Source: Rubrivirga sp.
GTDB lineage: Bacteria; Bacteroidota; Rhodothermia; Rhodothermales; Rubricoccaceae
Direction: 5' to 3'
Assembly: GCA_012269805.1 (NCBI GenBank)
Contig: JAAXJP010000058.1
Coordinates: forward strand, 1-27,783
DNA: 27,783 nucleotides
The position numbers and the translations under genes were made by a program. This document shows positions 1 through 7,985 of this stretch, in pieces (within the stretch, counting starts at the first letter, position 1; each line of letters starts with the position of its first letter). The notes under the pieces are model-generated. The model saw nothing but the letters and a program-made list of their open reading frames with translations, did no database searches and was not told the origin of the DNA.

Positions 1-717
1 GTGCAGAACGCGTACCGCCCGCCCTCCTCGTTCGGCCTGTTCCCACCGGTCGTCAAGAACCTCTTGATCCTCAACGGGCTCGCGTTCCTCGCGCAGATCA
101 TCTTCGAGGCGCGGACGACCGAGCCGTTCGACACGATCACGCGGCTGTTCGCGCTGTGGCCGATCGGGGGGCCCGAGGCCATCCAGTTCCGCGACGGGCT
201 CGTCGAGTTCGGGACGTTCGGGCCGTGGCAGCTCGTGACGAGCGCGTTCCTCCACGGCGGGTTCGGCCACATCCTGTTCAACATGTTCGGGCTGTGGATG
301 TTTGGTGGGGCCATCGAGCGCGCGATGGGGTCGAGGCGGTTCCTCGGGTTCTACCTCGCGTGCGTGCTCGGGGCGAGCCTGCTCCAGGTGGCCGTCACGT
401 CGTGGCCATTCCTGATGGGCGACGGGACCGGCATCCCGATCCCGACCCTGGGCGCCTCCGGCGGCGTGCTCGGCGTGCTGGCGGCGTTCGGGCTCCTGTA
501 CCCCGAGTCGCCGATCTACCTCCTATTTTTCCCGTTCCCGATCCCGGCCAAGTGGTTCGTGCTCGGGTACGCCGCGTTCAGCCTGTTCGCCGGCGTCGCC
601 GACGTCCAGGCCGGCGTGGCCCACTTCGCCCACCTCGGCGGGATGCTGACAGGGGCCGTCGTCGTGCTGTACTGGCTCGGGCGACTGCCCGTCCGCCCTC
701 GGACCCGCCCCCTCTAA
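1..717 (+). CDS. Rhomboid-family intramembrane serine protease (apparently active)
   Basis: This is a polytopic membrane protease that cleaves transmembrane substrates within the bilayer. The 238-residue product has the rhomboid landmarks in order: an N-terminal hydrophobic segment (about 17-34), the H-x-x-x-N element HILFN after an FLHGG turn (about 84-95), the catalytic motif GASG with Ser153, and the partner helix AHLGG with His211. Length and spacing fit the short bacterial rhomboid type without extra domains. A GTG at base 1 starts the frame, and the first residues (YRPPSSF...PPVVKNLL) look like a normal N-terminus of Bacteroidota rhomboids. Because the window begins there, an upstream start cannot be excluded. 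A second rhomboid-fold gene follows after 19 bases, so the two are probably cotranscribed. Substrates cannot be inferred from the sequence. Confidence 0.9.
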   Translation: MQNAYRPPSSFGLFPPVVKNLLILNGLAFLAQIIFEARTTEPFDTITRLFALWPIGGPEAIQFRDGLVEFGTFGPWQLVTSAFLHGGFGHILFNMFGLWMFGGAIERAMGSRRFLGFYLACVLGASLLQVAVTSWPFLMGDGTGIPIPTLGASGGVLGVLAAFGLLYPESPIYLLFFPFPIPAKWFVLGYAAFSLFAGVADVQAGVAHFAHLGGMLTGAVVVLYWLGRLPVRPRTRPL

Positions 718-736
718 CCCGGACCTCGCCCCTGGC

Positions 737-1615
737 ATGGCCGCCGCCGACTCCCCGCTCTTCCGGTTCCAGATGTGGCGGGCCGCGCTCCCGCCGGCCC
801 TCCGGCTGCTCCTGACGGTCAACCTCGTGACGTACCTCGCGTACGTCGTGCTGGCGCTCCTGGCGGCCTTCGGCGTGCCCGCGATCGTCGTCGTCGAGTG
901 GCTCACGCTCCCGGCGGACCCCGAGGCGGCCCTCCGCGTGCCGTGGACCCCGCTGACGTACGGGTTCGTCAACGCCTTCGGCGGGTTCTTCGGGCTGATC
1001 TCGTTCGTGTTCGGGTTCTACTGGCTCCAGTGGATGGGGCGCGACTACGAGGAGAGCTACGGGCCGCACCGGCTGTTCGGGCTCTACGTGCTCGGCGCGC
1101 TGGGGGGCGCCGCCGTCGGGCTCGCGCTGGGGGCCGTCCTCCCGATGCCGCGGGCGTTCTACTTCGGCCTGTGGACGCCCGTGACGGCCATCCTCTGCGC
1201 CGTCGCGACGCTCCACCCGGACCGCCAGATCGGCCTGTTCCTGCTCGGGGTGATCTCGATGAAGTGGATCGCCGTCGGGTTCGTGGTGCTCAGCCTCGCC
1301 TTCTCGGCCGACCTCACGGTGCTCGGCGCGGCGCTCGCGGGCGTCCTGTTCGGCCGCGCGCAGCGGGCGGGCCGCGACCCGGCGTTCTGGGCCGCGCCCT
1401 TGTTCGGGGTGCGCCGTCGGCGCTCGGCCCCCAAGGCGGCCCCCGTTCGCAAGAGCCCGTTCGGGCGGCCGAGAGCCGGCGGAGGCGGCCGCCAGCGGGC
1501 GGCGCCGAGCGCTCCCCTCGACGTGGACGCGATCCTCGACAAGATCCTCGAAAAGGGCTACGACAGCCTGACCAAGGAGGAGAAGGAGGCGCTCGACCGG
1601 GCCAGCCGTGACTGA
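737..1615 (+). CDS. Rhomboid-like membrane protein lacking the catalytic dyad (probable pseudoprotease), with a DUF6576-like C-terminus
   Basis: The 292-residue product has rhomboid-like topology: hydrophobic helices at about 19-47, 74-96, 108-137, 142-160 and 165-200, and a WMGRDYEESYGPHRLFGLYV stretch matching the helix that follows the H-x-x-x-N region in active rhomboids. Where the upstream neighbour has GASG, this protein has GLWTPV (about 144-149), so the serine is gone. The final membrane helix (LSLAFSADLTVLGAALAGV) has no histidine in place of the AHLGG motif. The cytoplasmic tail is Arg/Pro-rich and ends in DAILDKILEKGYDSLTKEEK (about 259-278), the short helical motif of DUF6576 often fused to Bacteroidota rhomboids. 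It is therefore best read as an inactive rhomboid relative, perhaps acting as an iRhom-like partner (inference). It overlaps the next gene by 8 bases. Confidence 0.8.
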   Translation: MAAADSPLFRFQMWRAALPPALRLLLTVNLVTYLAYVVLALLAAFGVPAIVVVEWLTLPADPEAALRVPWTPLTYGFVNAFGGFFGLISFVFGFYWLQWMGRDYEESYGPHRLFGLYVLGALGGAAVGLALGAVLPMPRAFYFGLWTPVTAILCAVATLHPDRQIGLFLLGVISMKWIAVGFVVLSLAFSADLTVLGAALAGVLFGRAQRAGRDPAFWAAPLFGVRRRRSAPKAAPVRKSPFGRPRAGGGGRQRAAPSAPLDVDAILDKILEKGYDSLTKEEKEALDRASRD

Positions 1616-2783
1616 GCTGCCGCCGTCTCCGCGTCGGCGCCGGGGGGCCGCCGGGCGGGCGCTGCTGGCCCTCGTGGAGGCGCCCGTCGCGATCGCCGTG
1701 CTCGTCGGGCTCGCGGCGCCGTGGCTCCCGCCGCGGCCCTACTGGTGGGCGCAGCTCGTCGCGATCGGCCTGCCGTACGCGTCGTGGGCGCTGGCGGCGT
1801 TCGGCGTGGCGTGGCTGCTCGGACGGCGCTGGCGCGCGGTCGCGTTCCACGCGGTCCTGCTCCTCGTCGTGGGCGTCCGGGCCGGCGGCCTCGGGCGGCT
1901 CGCCGAGGCGGGCGCGGCCGGGCCCGACGACCTCGTGTTGACCACGTTCAACATCCCGCAGAGCGGCCCCAGCCGCGAGGCCCTGGCCGACTCCGTCGTG
2001 GCGTTCGTGCAGGACGCGGCGCCCGACGTCCTCCTGATGCAGGACGCCCGCGTGGCGATGCGCGCCCGCGGGCCGGCCGTCGAGGGCGTCCAGGTCGAGG
2101 CCGTGCGGACGCGGCTGCCGTACCGACTCGAGATGCCGGCCCGGCTCGCCAACCACCCCGGTTGGCAGAACAACGCGACCGACGTGGCCTTTTTCGTGCG
2201 CGACGGAGCCGGCGTCGAGGTCCTCGAGCAGGAGGTCCTGATCATCGGCGTCGAGCGCGACCCCGACGTCTCGCTCGCGCTTCGGTCGCACCTCCGCTGG
2301 GGCGGCCGCGAGTTTGTCGTCTACAACGTCCACCTCCGCTCGTTCGGCTCGCCGAAGCCGTGGGAGGACGACGCCGTGAGCCTCCTCCGGCCCTCGACCT
2401 GGGCCCCCTACCTCCGCCAGTACCGCGGCGTCTACGCCCAGCGCGGCGACGAGGCCGACCAGATCGCCGACGCCATCGCGGAGGAGACGCTCCCGGTCGT
2501 CGTCGCGGGCGACTTCAACTCGACGGCCGACAACTGGAGCTACCACCGGCTCCGCACGGCCGGGGGCGTTTCACGGACCGACGCCACGCAGGCCGCCGGC
2601 GGGCGCGCCTGGGGGCGGACGTACCACGCCGAGCGCCCGTTCGTCCGCATCGACTTCGTCCTCGCCGACCCCGCCCTCGAGGTGACCGGAGTGACCACGT
2701 CGCCCGTCCGGTTCTCCGATCACCGCCCGGTCCGCGTCGGCCTCCGCTGGCGCGACGCGGCGGCGGAGGCCGAAACGGAGTAG
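1608..2783 (+). CDS. Membrane-anchored endonuclease/exonuclease/phosphatase-fold hydrolase
   Basis: The first ~100 residues contain a basic N-terminus and about three transmembrane helices (about 15-43, 47-73, 75-92). A metal-dependent EEP (DNase I-like) domain follows, probably outside the cytoplasm. Motifs visible are TTFN (112-115), a VLLMQDA strand with Asp146 where most members carry a metal-binding Glu, NVHLRSF (about 240-246), GDFNS (301-305) and the C-terminal SDHRP (370-374) holding the catalytic Asp/His pair. In this superfamily the substrate may be nucleic acid, a phosphoinositide-like or sphingolipid phosphodiester; nothing here decides it. The GTG start at 1608 lies inside the end of the preceding rhomboid-like gene, indicating translational coupling. 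The intact GDFN and SDH motifs argue for activity despite the Glu-to-Asp change. Family call is firm, substrate unknown. Confidence 0.85.
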   Translation: MTELPPSPRRRRGAAGRALLALVEAPVAIAVLVGLAAPWLPPRPYWWAQLVAIGLPYASWALAAFGVAWLLGRRWRAVAFHAVLLLVVGVRAGGLGRLAEAGAAGPDDLVLTTFNIPQSGPSREALADSVVAFVQDAAPDVLLMQDARVAMRARGPAVEGVQVEAVRTRLPYRLEMPARLANHPGWQNNATDVAFFVRDGAGVEVLEQEVLIIGVERDPDVSLALRSHLRWGGREFVVYNVHLRSFGSPKPWEDDAVSLLRPSTWAPYLRQYRGVYAQRGDEADQIADAIAEETLPVVVAGDFNSTADNWSYHRLRTAGGVSRTDATQAAGGRAWGRTYHAERPFVRIDFVLADPALEVTGVTTSPVRFSDHRPVRVGLRWRDAAAEAETE

Positions 2784-2858
2784 GCGGCCCGCCGGGAACG
2801 ACGCGCGGGGCGCGCTTGTCTGGGGACATCCCCCACTCGTTCTCCCCGGACCCCCTCG

Positions 2859-3818
2859 ATGACCCTGACCCAGAGCCTCCTTGCGATGGGCGGGGGCGTG
2901 CTCCTGCTGTTGGCGGGCGCGGAGGGCCTCGTGAGGGGGGCGTCGGCGCTGGCGCTCCGGATCGGGATCTCGCCGCTCGTCGTCGGCCTGACGGTCGTCG
3001 CGATCGGGACGTCGAGCCCCGAGCTGGTCGTGAGCGTGCAGGCGGCCCTCGCGGGCGAGGGCGGCGTGGCGATCGGGAACGTCGTCGGGTCGAACGTGGC
3101 CAACCTCGGGCTGATCGTGGGCGTGGCCGCGGTGCTGTCCCCGATGGCCGTCGACCGGAAGCTGGTCCGACACGACATTCCGGTGATGCTGGTGTCGATG
3201 GGGGCCCTGGTCGTGTTCCTGCTCGACGGCGAGCTGGTGCGGTGGGAGGGCGCGCTGCTCCTCTGCGCGGCCGTCGTCTACACGGTCGACGGGATCCGGA
3301 CGTCGCGGCGGGACGAGCGGGCGCGGCGGGCCGCGTTGCCCCCGGAGGTCCGGGACGCGATGCACGAGGCGGCCGTCGGGTTCAAACGGCACCTCCTGCT
3401 CGTGGTGGGCGGCGTGGCGCTGCTCGTCTACGGGGCGGACCTGCTCCTGGCCGGCGCCGTCGAGGCCGCCAGTTGGCTGGGGGTGAGCGAGGCCGTGGTC
3501 GGGCTCACGCTGGTGGCGCTCGGAACGAGCCTCCCGGAACTGGCCACGACGATCGTGGCCGCGCGGCGGGGCGAGGCCGAGATCGCGCTCGGCAACGCCG
3601 TCGGGTCCAACATCTTCAACGTGTTCAGTGTGCTCGGGCCGGCCGCGCTGGCGGCGCCCATCGCCGCCGTCGGCGTCGGGGCCGACGTGCTCGCCATCAT
3701 GGTCGGGTTCGGCGTCGTCACGCTGACCTTCCTCGTGACTGGCGGGCGGACGCGCCGCTGGGAGGGCGTCGTGCTGCTCCTCGGCTACGTCGGCTACATC
3801 TGGTGGATCGTGCGGTAG
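2859..3818 (+). CDS. CaCA-family calcium (or sodium)/cation antiporter, YrbG-like
   Basis: This inner-membrane antiporter exchanges Ca2+ (or Na+) for another cation. At 319 residues it has the size of bacterial YrbG/NCX-type exchangers. Its two inverted halves each carry the alpha-repeat: GTSSPE with Glu55 followed by GNVVGSN (73-79) in the first half, and GTSLPE with Glu227 followed by GNAVGSN in the second. The two glutamates and the GN-x-x-GSN asparagines are the ion-binding residues of this family. About ten hydrophobic helices are evident, with a short charged central loop at about 145-175 (TSRRDERARRA). The start is the ATG at 2859, which gives the canonical N-terminal helix; no Shine-Dalgarno is visible. 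A 75-base gap separates it from the EEP gene. A clear paralogue occurs at 10670-11635. Confidence 0.92.
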   Translation: MTLTQSLLAMGGGVLLLLAGAEGLVRGASALALRIGISPLVVGLTVVAIGTSSPELVVSVQAALAGEGGVAIGNVVGSNVANLGLIVGVAAVLSPMAVDRKLVRHDIPVMLVSMGALVVFLLDGELVRWEGALLLCAAVVYTVDGIRTSRRDERARRAALPPEVRDAMHEAAVGFKRHLLLVVGGVALLVYGADLLLAGAVEAASWLGVSEAVVGLTLVALGTSLPELATTIVAARRGEAEIALGNAVGSNIFNVFSVLGPAALAAPIAAVGVGADVLAIMVGFGVVTLTFLVTGGRTRRWEGVVLLLGYVGYIWWIVR

Positions 3819-4032
3819 GGCGCGAGGCGGACTTGTGAGCTCTCTTCCCCAGCGGGGACCTCGGCGGGGACGCCTCTGCCGGGCTCGGCGCCGAGGCGGG
3901 AGAGGGGACCGGTTGGCGAGGGGTCGATGAGACCACGACCTGGGCGGCGGATTCGCGCCGGATCCCCGGTGGAGCGGTGAACGAAGTCGCCCGCGGTCGC
4001 GTTCTTGGGGGCCGCGCCACCCATCCCACCAC

Positions 4033-5007
4033 ATGCGCCTCCGCCTTTTCGTCTCGCTCGTCCTCGCCGGGCTCGCTGCCACGCCGCACGCTCAGGGCGA
4101 CCGGTCGCTCTACAACCAGGACCGTCTCGCCGAGCTCCTCTACGCCAACCGCGCCGAGAGCCTCTCCGAAGTTCCGTCGGTGACGTACCGCTACCACACG
4201 CTCGACCACGAGAGCGGGAACTCGGTCCTCGCCCGCCACGACCTGTACCAGGAGGTCGGCGGGGGCGATGCCCAGACCGGCCGCGACCTCCTGAACGGGA
4301 TGGTCGCCTTCCTCAACGGCGTCTTTATCCAGGAGCTCCGCCACGGCGACACGATCGTCCTTCCGAGCGAGGTCGGGGCGGACCCCCGCGCGTACAGCCC
4401 GTTCCCGCTCGTCTACGAGGGGGGCGAGCCGTTCGACAAGCTGTTCGTCATCCACAAAACGGTCCAGGCGTGGGCCGGGTACGAGAACGGCCGGCTGGCC
4501 CGGTGGGGCCTCGTCTCGACCGGCGCCGACGGCTCGGAGACGCCGAATGGCCGGTTCAACTTTAACTGGAAGGAGGAGCACCGCGTCTCGACGCTCTCGC
4601 CACCCGGCGAGGCGTGGCACATGCGGTGGGTGTTCAACTTCCACGACCGGCGCGGCATCCACGTCCACCAGTACTACGCGCTGCCGACGTCGGGCGCCGC
4701 GAGCCACGGCTGTGTCCGCCTCATGACCGCCGACGCCCAGTGGATCTACGACTGGGCCGACGGCTGGCGGACGACCAACGGCGGTGCCGAGCGCGGCCTC
4801 GCCAGCCGCGGCCGCGTCCTCGAGCAGGGGACGATGGTGCTCGTCCTGGGCGACGCGCCCGACGGCCCCCCCCAGCGCTTCCGCGACGTCGGCGGCTCGC
4901 CGGAGTTGATCCGCGTCGAGCTCCCCGACGACCCCTGGAGCGTCGAGCCCGGGACCGACCAGCAGGTCCGGTTCGACCGGCTCCGCCGCGCGCAGACGGC
5001 GTCCTAG
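4033..5007 (+). CDS. L,D-transpeptidase (YkuD domain) family protein
   Basis: The 324-residue exported enzyme likely forms L,D-type peptidoglycan crosslinks, or links proteins to peptidoglycan, in the periplasm. Residues 1-20 form a signal peptide (MRLRLFVSLVLAGLAATPHA, followed by QGD). The catalytic YkuD signature is present: His210 in GIHVHQYY and the SHGCVRL motif at 224-230, with Cys227 as the thioacyl nucleophile. Upstream residues 130-205 contain the beta strands leading into the motif (KLFVIHKTVQAWAGYENG...WGLVSTG), where such enzymes hold the substrate. No peptidoglycan-binding domain is apparent. The gene stands alone: about 214 bases separate it from the antiporter and its 3' end faces a convergent gene across a strong hairpin. 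Enzyme class is confident; the precise reaction (3-3 crosslink, carboxypeptidase or anchoring) is not resolved. Confidence 0.9.
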   Translation: MRLRLFVSLVLAGLAATPHAQGDRSLYNQDRLAELLYANRAESLSEVPSVTYRYHTLDHESGNSVLARHDLYQEVGGGDAQTGRDLLNGMVAFLNGVFIQELRHGDTIVLPSEVGADPRAYSPFPLVYEGGEPFDKLFVIHKTVQAWAGYENGRLARWGLVSTGADGSETPNGRFNFNWKEEHRVSTLSPPGEAWHMRWVFNFHDRRGIHVHQYYALPTSGAASHGCVRLMTADAQWIYDWADGWRTTNGGAERGLASRGRVLEQGTMVLVLGDAPDGPPQRFRDVGGSPELIRVELPDDPWSVEPGTDQQVRFDRLRRAQTAS

Positions 5008-5029
5008 AGACCCGCCTTTCGTCTGCCCC

Positions 5030-5061
5030 GCCCCGCCTCGGCGCGTCTGCCGAGGCGGGGC
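5030..5061. terminator. Perfect 12-bp hairpin between convergent genes
   Basis: Bases 5030-5041 (GCCCCGCCTCGG) are exactly complementary to 5050-5061, with an 8-base loop. It lies between the stop of the L,D-transpeptidase gene and the stop of the opposite-strand gene at 5118, as expected for a bidirectional terminator. Neither flank carries a real T-run (+ strand continues GGCTCGTTCATTT), so efficiency without Rho is uncertain. Confidence 0.6.
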
Positions 5062-5117
5062 GGCTCGTTCATTTGGCGGCTCTCGAACGAGGCGGGGAGT
5101 CGCCGTGGGGGGCTCGG

Positions 5118-5780
5118 CTACCGGCCGCGAGGGGTGTACACGCCGACGCTCCGGCAGTGGAGCTCGATTCCCTGGATGCCGCTGTTCAAGTTCGCCTTGT
5201 GGATCGTGATGCGGGCGGCGGCCGTCCCGGCCGGGCACCGGCTCCAACTCCCCCACTCCCTGCAGTCGTCGCGCTCGAACGACCGCGTCACCACCTCCTG
5301 GCCTGGGGCGTTCGGGCCGAGGTGCGGGAGCTTGAAAAACCTGGCTTCGACGCCTGCCAACGAGCCCGCCCCCTGGCCGTCGGAGCAGATGCGGAGCCGC
5401 TTGAGCCCGTAGTCCGCGCCGGGCTGGCCGGACGCCTCCAGCCGGTGCGGGCGGAGGAGCGGGCCGGACGGGCACTCGTCCCATTCGCGGTCGTCGCCTG
5501 CCGCCGTCGGGGCGGCCACGCCGCAGGCCTCGTCGCCGTCGAACCGGAACGCCAGCCGGGAAAACTGCTGGCCCGGGCTCTCGGCCTGGGCAGCGATCGA
5601 CGACCGGTAGGGGCCGCAGTGCTGCGGGTCGTCAGTGCAGGTGCTGCCGCTGACGCCGCCCGACGTGCTGCTCGCCCCCGCGTCGAACGCGAGACGGATG
5701 GGTTGCGCGAGGGCGGGCGGCGCGAGGCACGCGACGGCGACGGCGACGAGGAGAGCGGAGCGAATCGGAGGGCGGACCAT
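5118..5780 (-). CDS. Secreted cysteine-rich protein with a duplicated VMO-I-like motif
   Basis: I do not recognise this 220-residue protein as a named family. Residues 1-25 are a signal peptide ending PPALA, followed by Gln. The mature part has exactly eight cysteines (48, 55, 86, 103, 132, 173, 182, 209), an even number suited to disulfides. Two segments resemble each other: about 98-132 (REWDECPSG ... LKRLRIC) and about 174-209 (REWGSWSRCPAG ... IQGIELHC). The pattern W-x(n)-C-P-x-G followed ~25 residues later by a hydrophobic strand ending in Cys recalls the repeat of vitelline membrane outer layer protein I (beta-prism) and similar lectin-like folds. That link is suggestive only. The start codon at 5780 gives a good signal peptide. 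It is divergent from the CPA2 antiporter (165-base shared upstream region) and convergent with the L,D-transpeptidase. Probably periplasmic or extracellular; function unknown. Confidence 0.7.
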   Translation of the reverse strand: MVRPPIRSALLVAVAVACLAPPALAQPIRLAFDAGASSTSGGVSGSTCTDDPQHCGPYRSSIAAQAESPGQQFSRLAFRFDGDEACGVAAPTAAGDDREWDECPSGPLLRPHRLEASGQPGADYGLKRLRICSDGQGAGSLAGVEARFFKLPHLGPNAPGQEVVTRSFERDDCREWGSWSRCPAGTAAARITIHKANLNSGIQGIELHCRSVGVYTPRGR

Positions 5781-5945
5781 GGCTCGGAGGGAGACGTCGC
5801 TTCTCCATCCGTAGTGGCCGGCCGCTAGAGATCACCCAGTGCGATCCTGCGTTTCGCTCGCTCGCCCCGGCCGGGTGCCTTCGCCGGCAATGCGCGAACC
5901 CTAGGGCGGGCGTGGCGTTCGGGCCGCCCCCCTTCATACGCCCGA

Positions 5946-7943
5946 ATGCCGCTCCCGCTCGCCGCCGCGCCCCTCCCGTTCGTCGGGGAACTCGCGGCCC
6001 TGTTCGCGGCCGGCGTCGTCGTGGCGTACCTGTGCTACCGCGTCCGGCTCGTCCCCATCGTCGGGTTCCTCCTCGCCGGCGTCGCCGTCGGCCCGAACGC
6101 GCTGGGGCTCGTGACCGACCTCGAACTGGTCCAGCAGATCGCCGAGGTCGGCGTGATCCTGCTCCTGTTCACGATCGGCGTCGAGTTCTCGCTGAAGGAG
6201 ATGGCCCGGCTCGCCCGGCCGATCTTCCTCGGTGGCGGGGCCCAGGTGGGCCTGACGATCGCGGTCGTGGCCGGGCTGGCGGCTCTGTTCGGCGTCGAGT
6301 GGGGGCCGGCCGTGTTTACGGGTTTCCTCGTGGCCATGAGCTCGACGGCGATCGTCCTGAAGGTGCTCGCCGAGCGGGCCGAGCAGGACACGCCGGTCGG
6401 GCGCGTGGCCCTCGCGATGCTCCTGTTCCAGGACATCATCATCGTGGTCATGGCCCTGCTCGTGCCGATCCTCGCGGGCGAGGGCGGGACCGGTCTCGAG
6501 ATCGCCTGGGCGCTCGGGAAGGCGGGCCTCGTGATCGCGGCCGTCCTCGTCGGCGCGCGGCGGGTGATCCCGCCGTTCCTCGACCGCGTCGCGCGGACCC
6601 GGCGGACGGAGCTGTTCCTCCTCGCCGTCGCGGCCATCTGCCTCGGGACCGGGTGGGCCGCGTCGCTGGCCGGCGTGAGCATCGCGCTCGGGGCGTTCTT
6701 GGCCGGCCTCCTCGTCAGCGAGAGCGACTACGCCGAGCACGCGCTCAGCGAGGTGCTCCCGCTCCAGACCCTGTTCACGGCCGCGTTTTTCCTCTCCGTC
6801 GGGATGCTGCTGGATCCGGCGTTCCTGCTGGCGAACCTGCCCGTCGTGCTGGCCGTCGCGGCCGGCGTCCTCGTGCTGAAGGCGGGGGTCGCGGCCGTCG
6901 GCGCGCGGCTGCTGGGGTACCCGCTCGGCGTGGCGCTGGCGGGCGGGCTCGCGCTCGGGCAGGTCGGGGAGTTCTCGTTCGTCCTCGCGCTCGAGGGGGC
7001 GGCGTACGGGCTCACGCCGGCCGGGCTGGGGGAGGCCGGGAGCCAGGGGCTCATCGCGGTGACGGTCGTCCTGATGATCGTGACGCCGGGGCTCATCGCG
7101 CTGGCGCCGCGGCTGGCCGCGCTGGGGCGCCAGGTGGAGACGGCGGCGGACGGGGGCGGCGGCCACGGCCACGGCGTCGACCTGGAGGATCACACGATCG
7201 TGGTCGGGTACGGGCCGGCGGGGCGGCGGCTGGCCCGCGTGCTCGGCGACGTCGGCGTGCCGTTCGCCGTCAACGACCTCAACCCGGAGAGCCTCCGGGC
7301 CGCGCGGAAGGGCGGGGCCGAGGCCGTGTTCGGCGACGCCTCGCGCGAGCCGATCCTCCAAAGCCTCGGCGTGATGCGGGCCAAGCTGCTCGTGATCGCC
7401 ATCAACGACCGGGACGCGACGCGGCGGATCGCGGCCGTGGCCCGCCACCTCAACCCCACCATCCAGATCTTCGCCCGGACGCGGTTCCTGGCCGACGTGG
7501 AGCCGCTCACGCGGGCCGGCGCCGACGTCGTGGTCCCGGAGGAGATGGAGACGACGGTCCGCCTGTTCTCGCACGTCCTCGGGGCGTACCTCGTGCCCAA
7601 GGACGAGATCGAGCGCCAGGTCTCCGCCGTCCGTCAGGACGACTACGGCATCTTGCGCGGGAGCATCCAGGAGGCCCACCTGATGGTGCTCCAGGGGCTC
7701 GACGAGGAAGGGCTCCACACGCGCGCCGTGGCGGTCCGGCCGGGCGCGCCGGCCGCGGGCCAGACGCTCGCCGAGCTCGCCCTCCGCCAGCACCACGGGA
7801 TCACGGTCATGGCCGTCCGGCGCGGGACGCAGACGGTCGGGAGCCCGGCCGGCGACTTCCGCGTCGAGGCCGGCGACCGCCTCGTGATGGTCGCCGAGGC
7901 CGACCAGTTCGCGGCCTCCGCCGACCTGTTCCGGACGCCCTGA
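5946..7943 (+). CDS. CPA2 monovalent cation/proton antiporter with RCK (TrkA-N and TrkA-C) domains, KefB/KefC-like
   Basis: This inner-membrane transporter moves K+ or Na+ against protons and is gated by a cytoplasmic nucleotide-binding module. The 665-residue product starts with about twelve hydrophobic helices (about 12-390). These include the family segments VGFLLAGVAVGPNALGLV (about 38-55), LLLFTIGVEFSL and FQDIII, in which Gln162-Asp163 is the conserved transport pair of CPA2 proteins. A hydrophilic linker (about 397-412, rich in Gly/His) leads to a TrkA-N/RCK domain (about 415-535) with the Rossmann glycines GYGPAG at 421-426 binding NAD(H) or a similar ligand, then a TrkA-C domain (about 585-660). 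Size and order match KefB/KefC. No KefF/KefG-type ancillary oxidoreductase gene is adjacent, so glutathione-adduct control is not supported here. It appears monocistronic. Confidence 0.92.
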   Translation: MPLPLAAAPLPFVGELAALFAAGVVVAYLCYRVRLVPIVGFLLAGVAVGPNALGLVTDLELVQQIAEVGVILLLFTIGVEFSLKEMARLARPIFLGGGAQVGLTIAVVAGLAALFGVEWGPAVFTGFLVAMSSTAIVLKVLAERAEQDTPVGRVALAMLLFQDIIIVVMALLVPILAGEGGTGLEIAWALGKAGLVIAAVLVGARRVIPPFLDRVARTRRTELFLLAVAAICLGTGWAASLAGVSIALGAFLAGLLVSESDYAEHALSEVLPLQTLFTAAFFLSVGMLLDPAFLLANLPVVLAVAAGVLVLKAGVAAVGARLLGYPLGVALAGGLALGQVGEFSFVLALEGAAYGLTPAGLGEAGSQGLIAVTVVLMIVTPGLIALAPRLAALGRQVETAADGGGGHGHGVDLEDHTIVVGYGPAGRRLARVLGDVGVPFAVNDLNPESLRAARKGGAEAVFGDASREPILQSLGVMRAKLLVIAINDRDATRRIAAVARHLNPTIQIFARTRFLADVEPLTRAGADVVVPEEMETTVRLFSHVLGAYLVPKDEIERQVSAVRQDDYGILRGSIQEAHLMVLQGLDEEGLHTRAVAVRPGAPAAGQTLAELALRQHHGITVMAVRRGTQTVGSPAGDFRVEAGDRLVMVAEADQFAASADLFRTP

Positions 7944-7948
7944 CCCGC

Positions 7949-7969
7949 CCGCGGCCCGGCCCGCCGCGG
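7949..7969. terminator. Short GC hairpin between convergent genes
   Basis: Bases 7949-7955 (CCGCGGC) pair perfectly with 7963-7969 (GCCGCGG) around a 7-base loop. It lies 6 bases after the antiporter stop codon and 16 bases before the end of the opposite-strand lipoprotein gene. There is no T-tract on either side, so it is a candidate only. Confidence 0.4.
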
Positions 7970-7985
7970 CTTGAGGCCGGTGGGG

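Noticed and set aside
5946..7943. Naming the CPA2 antiporter kefB or kefC
   Set aside because: The domain order fits, but there is no adjacent KefF/KefG gene and no visible evidence for glutathione control, so a specific symbol is not justified.
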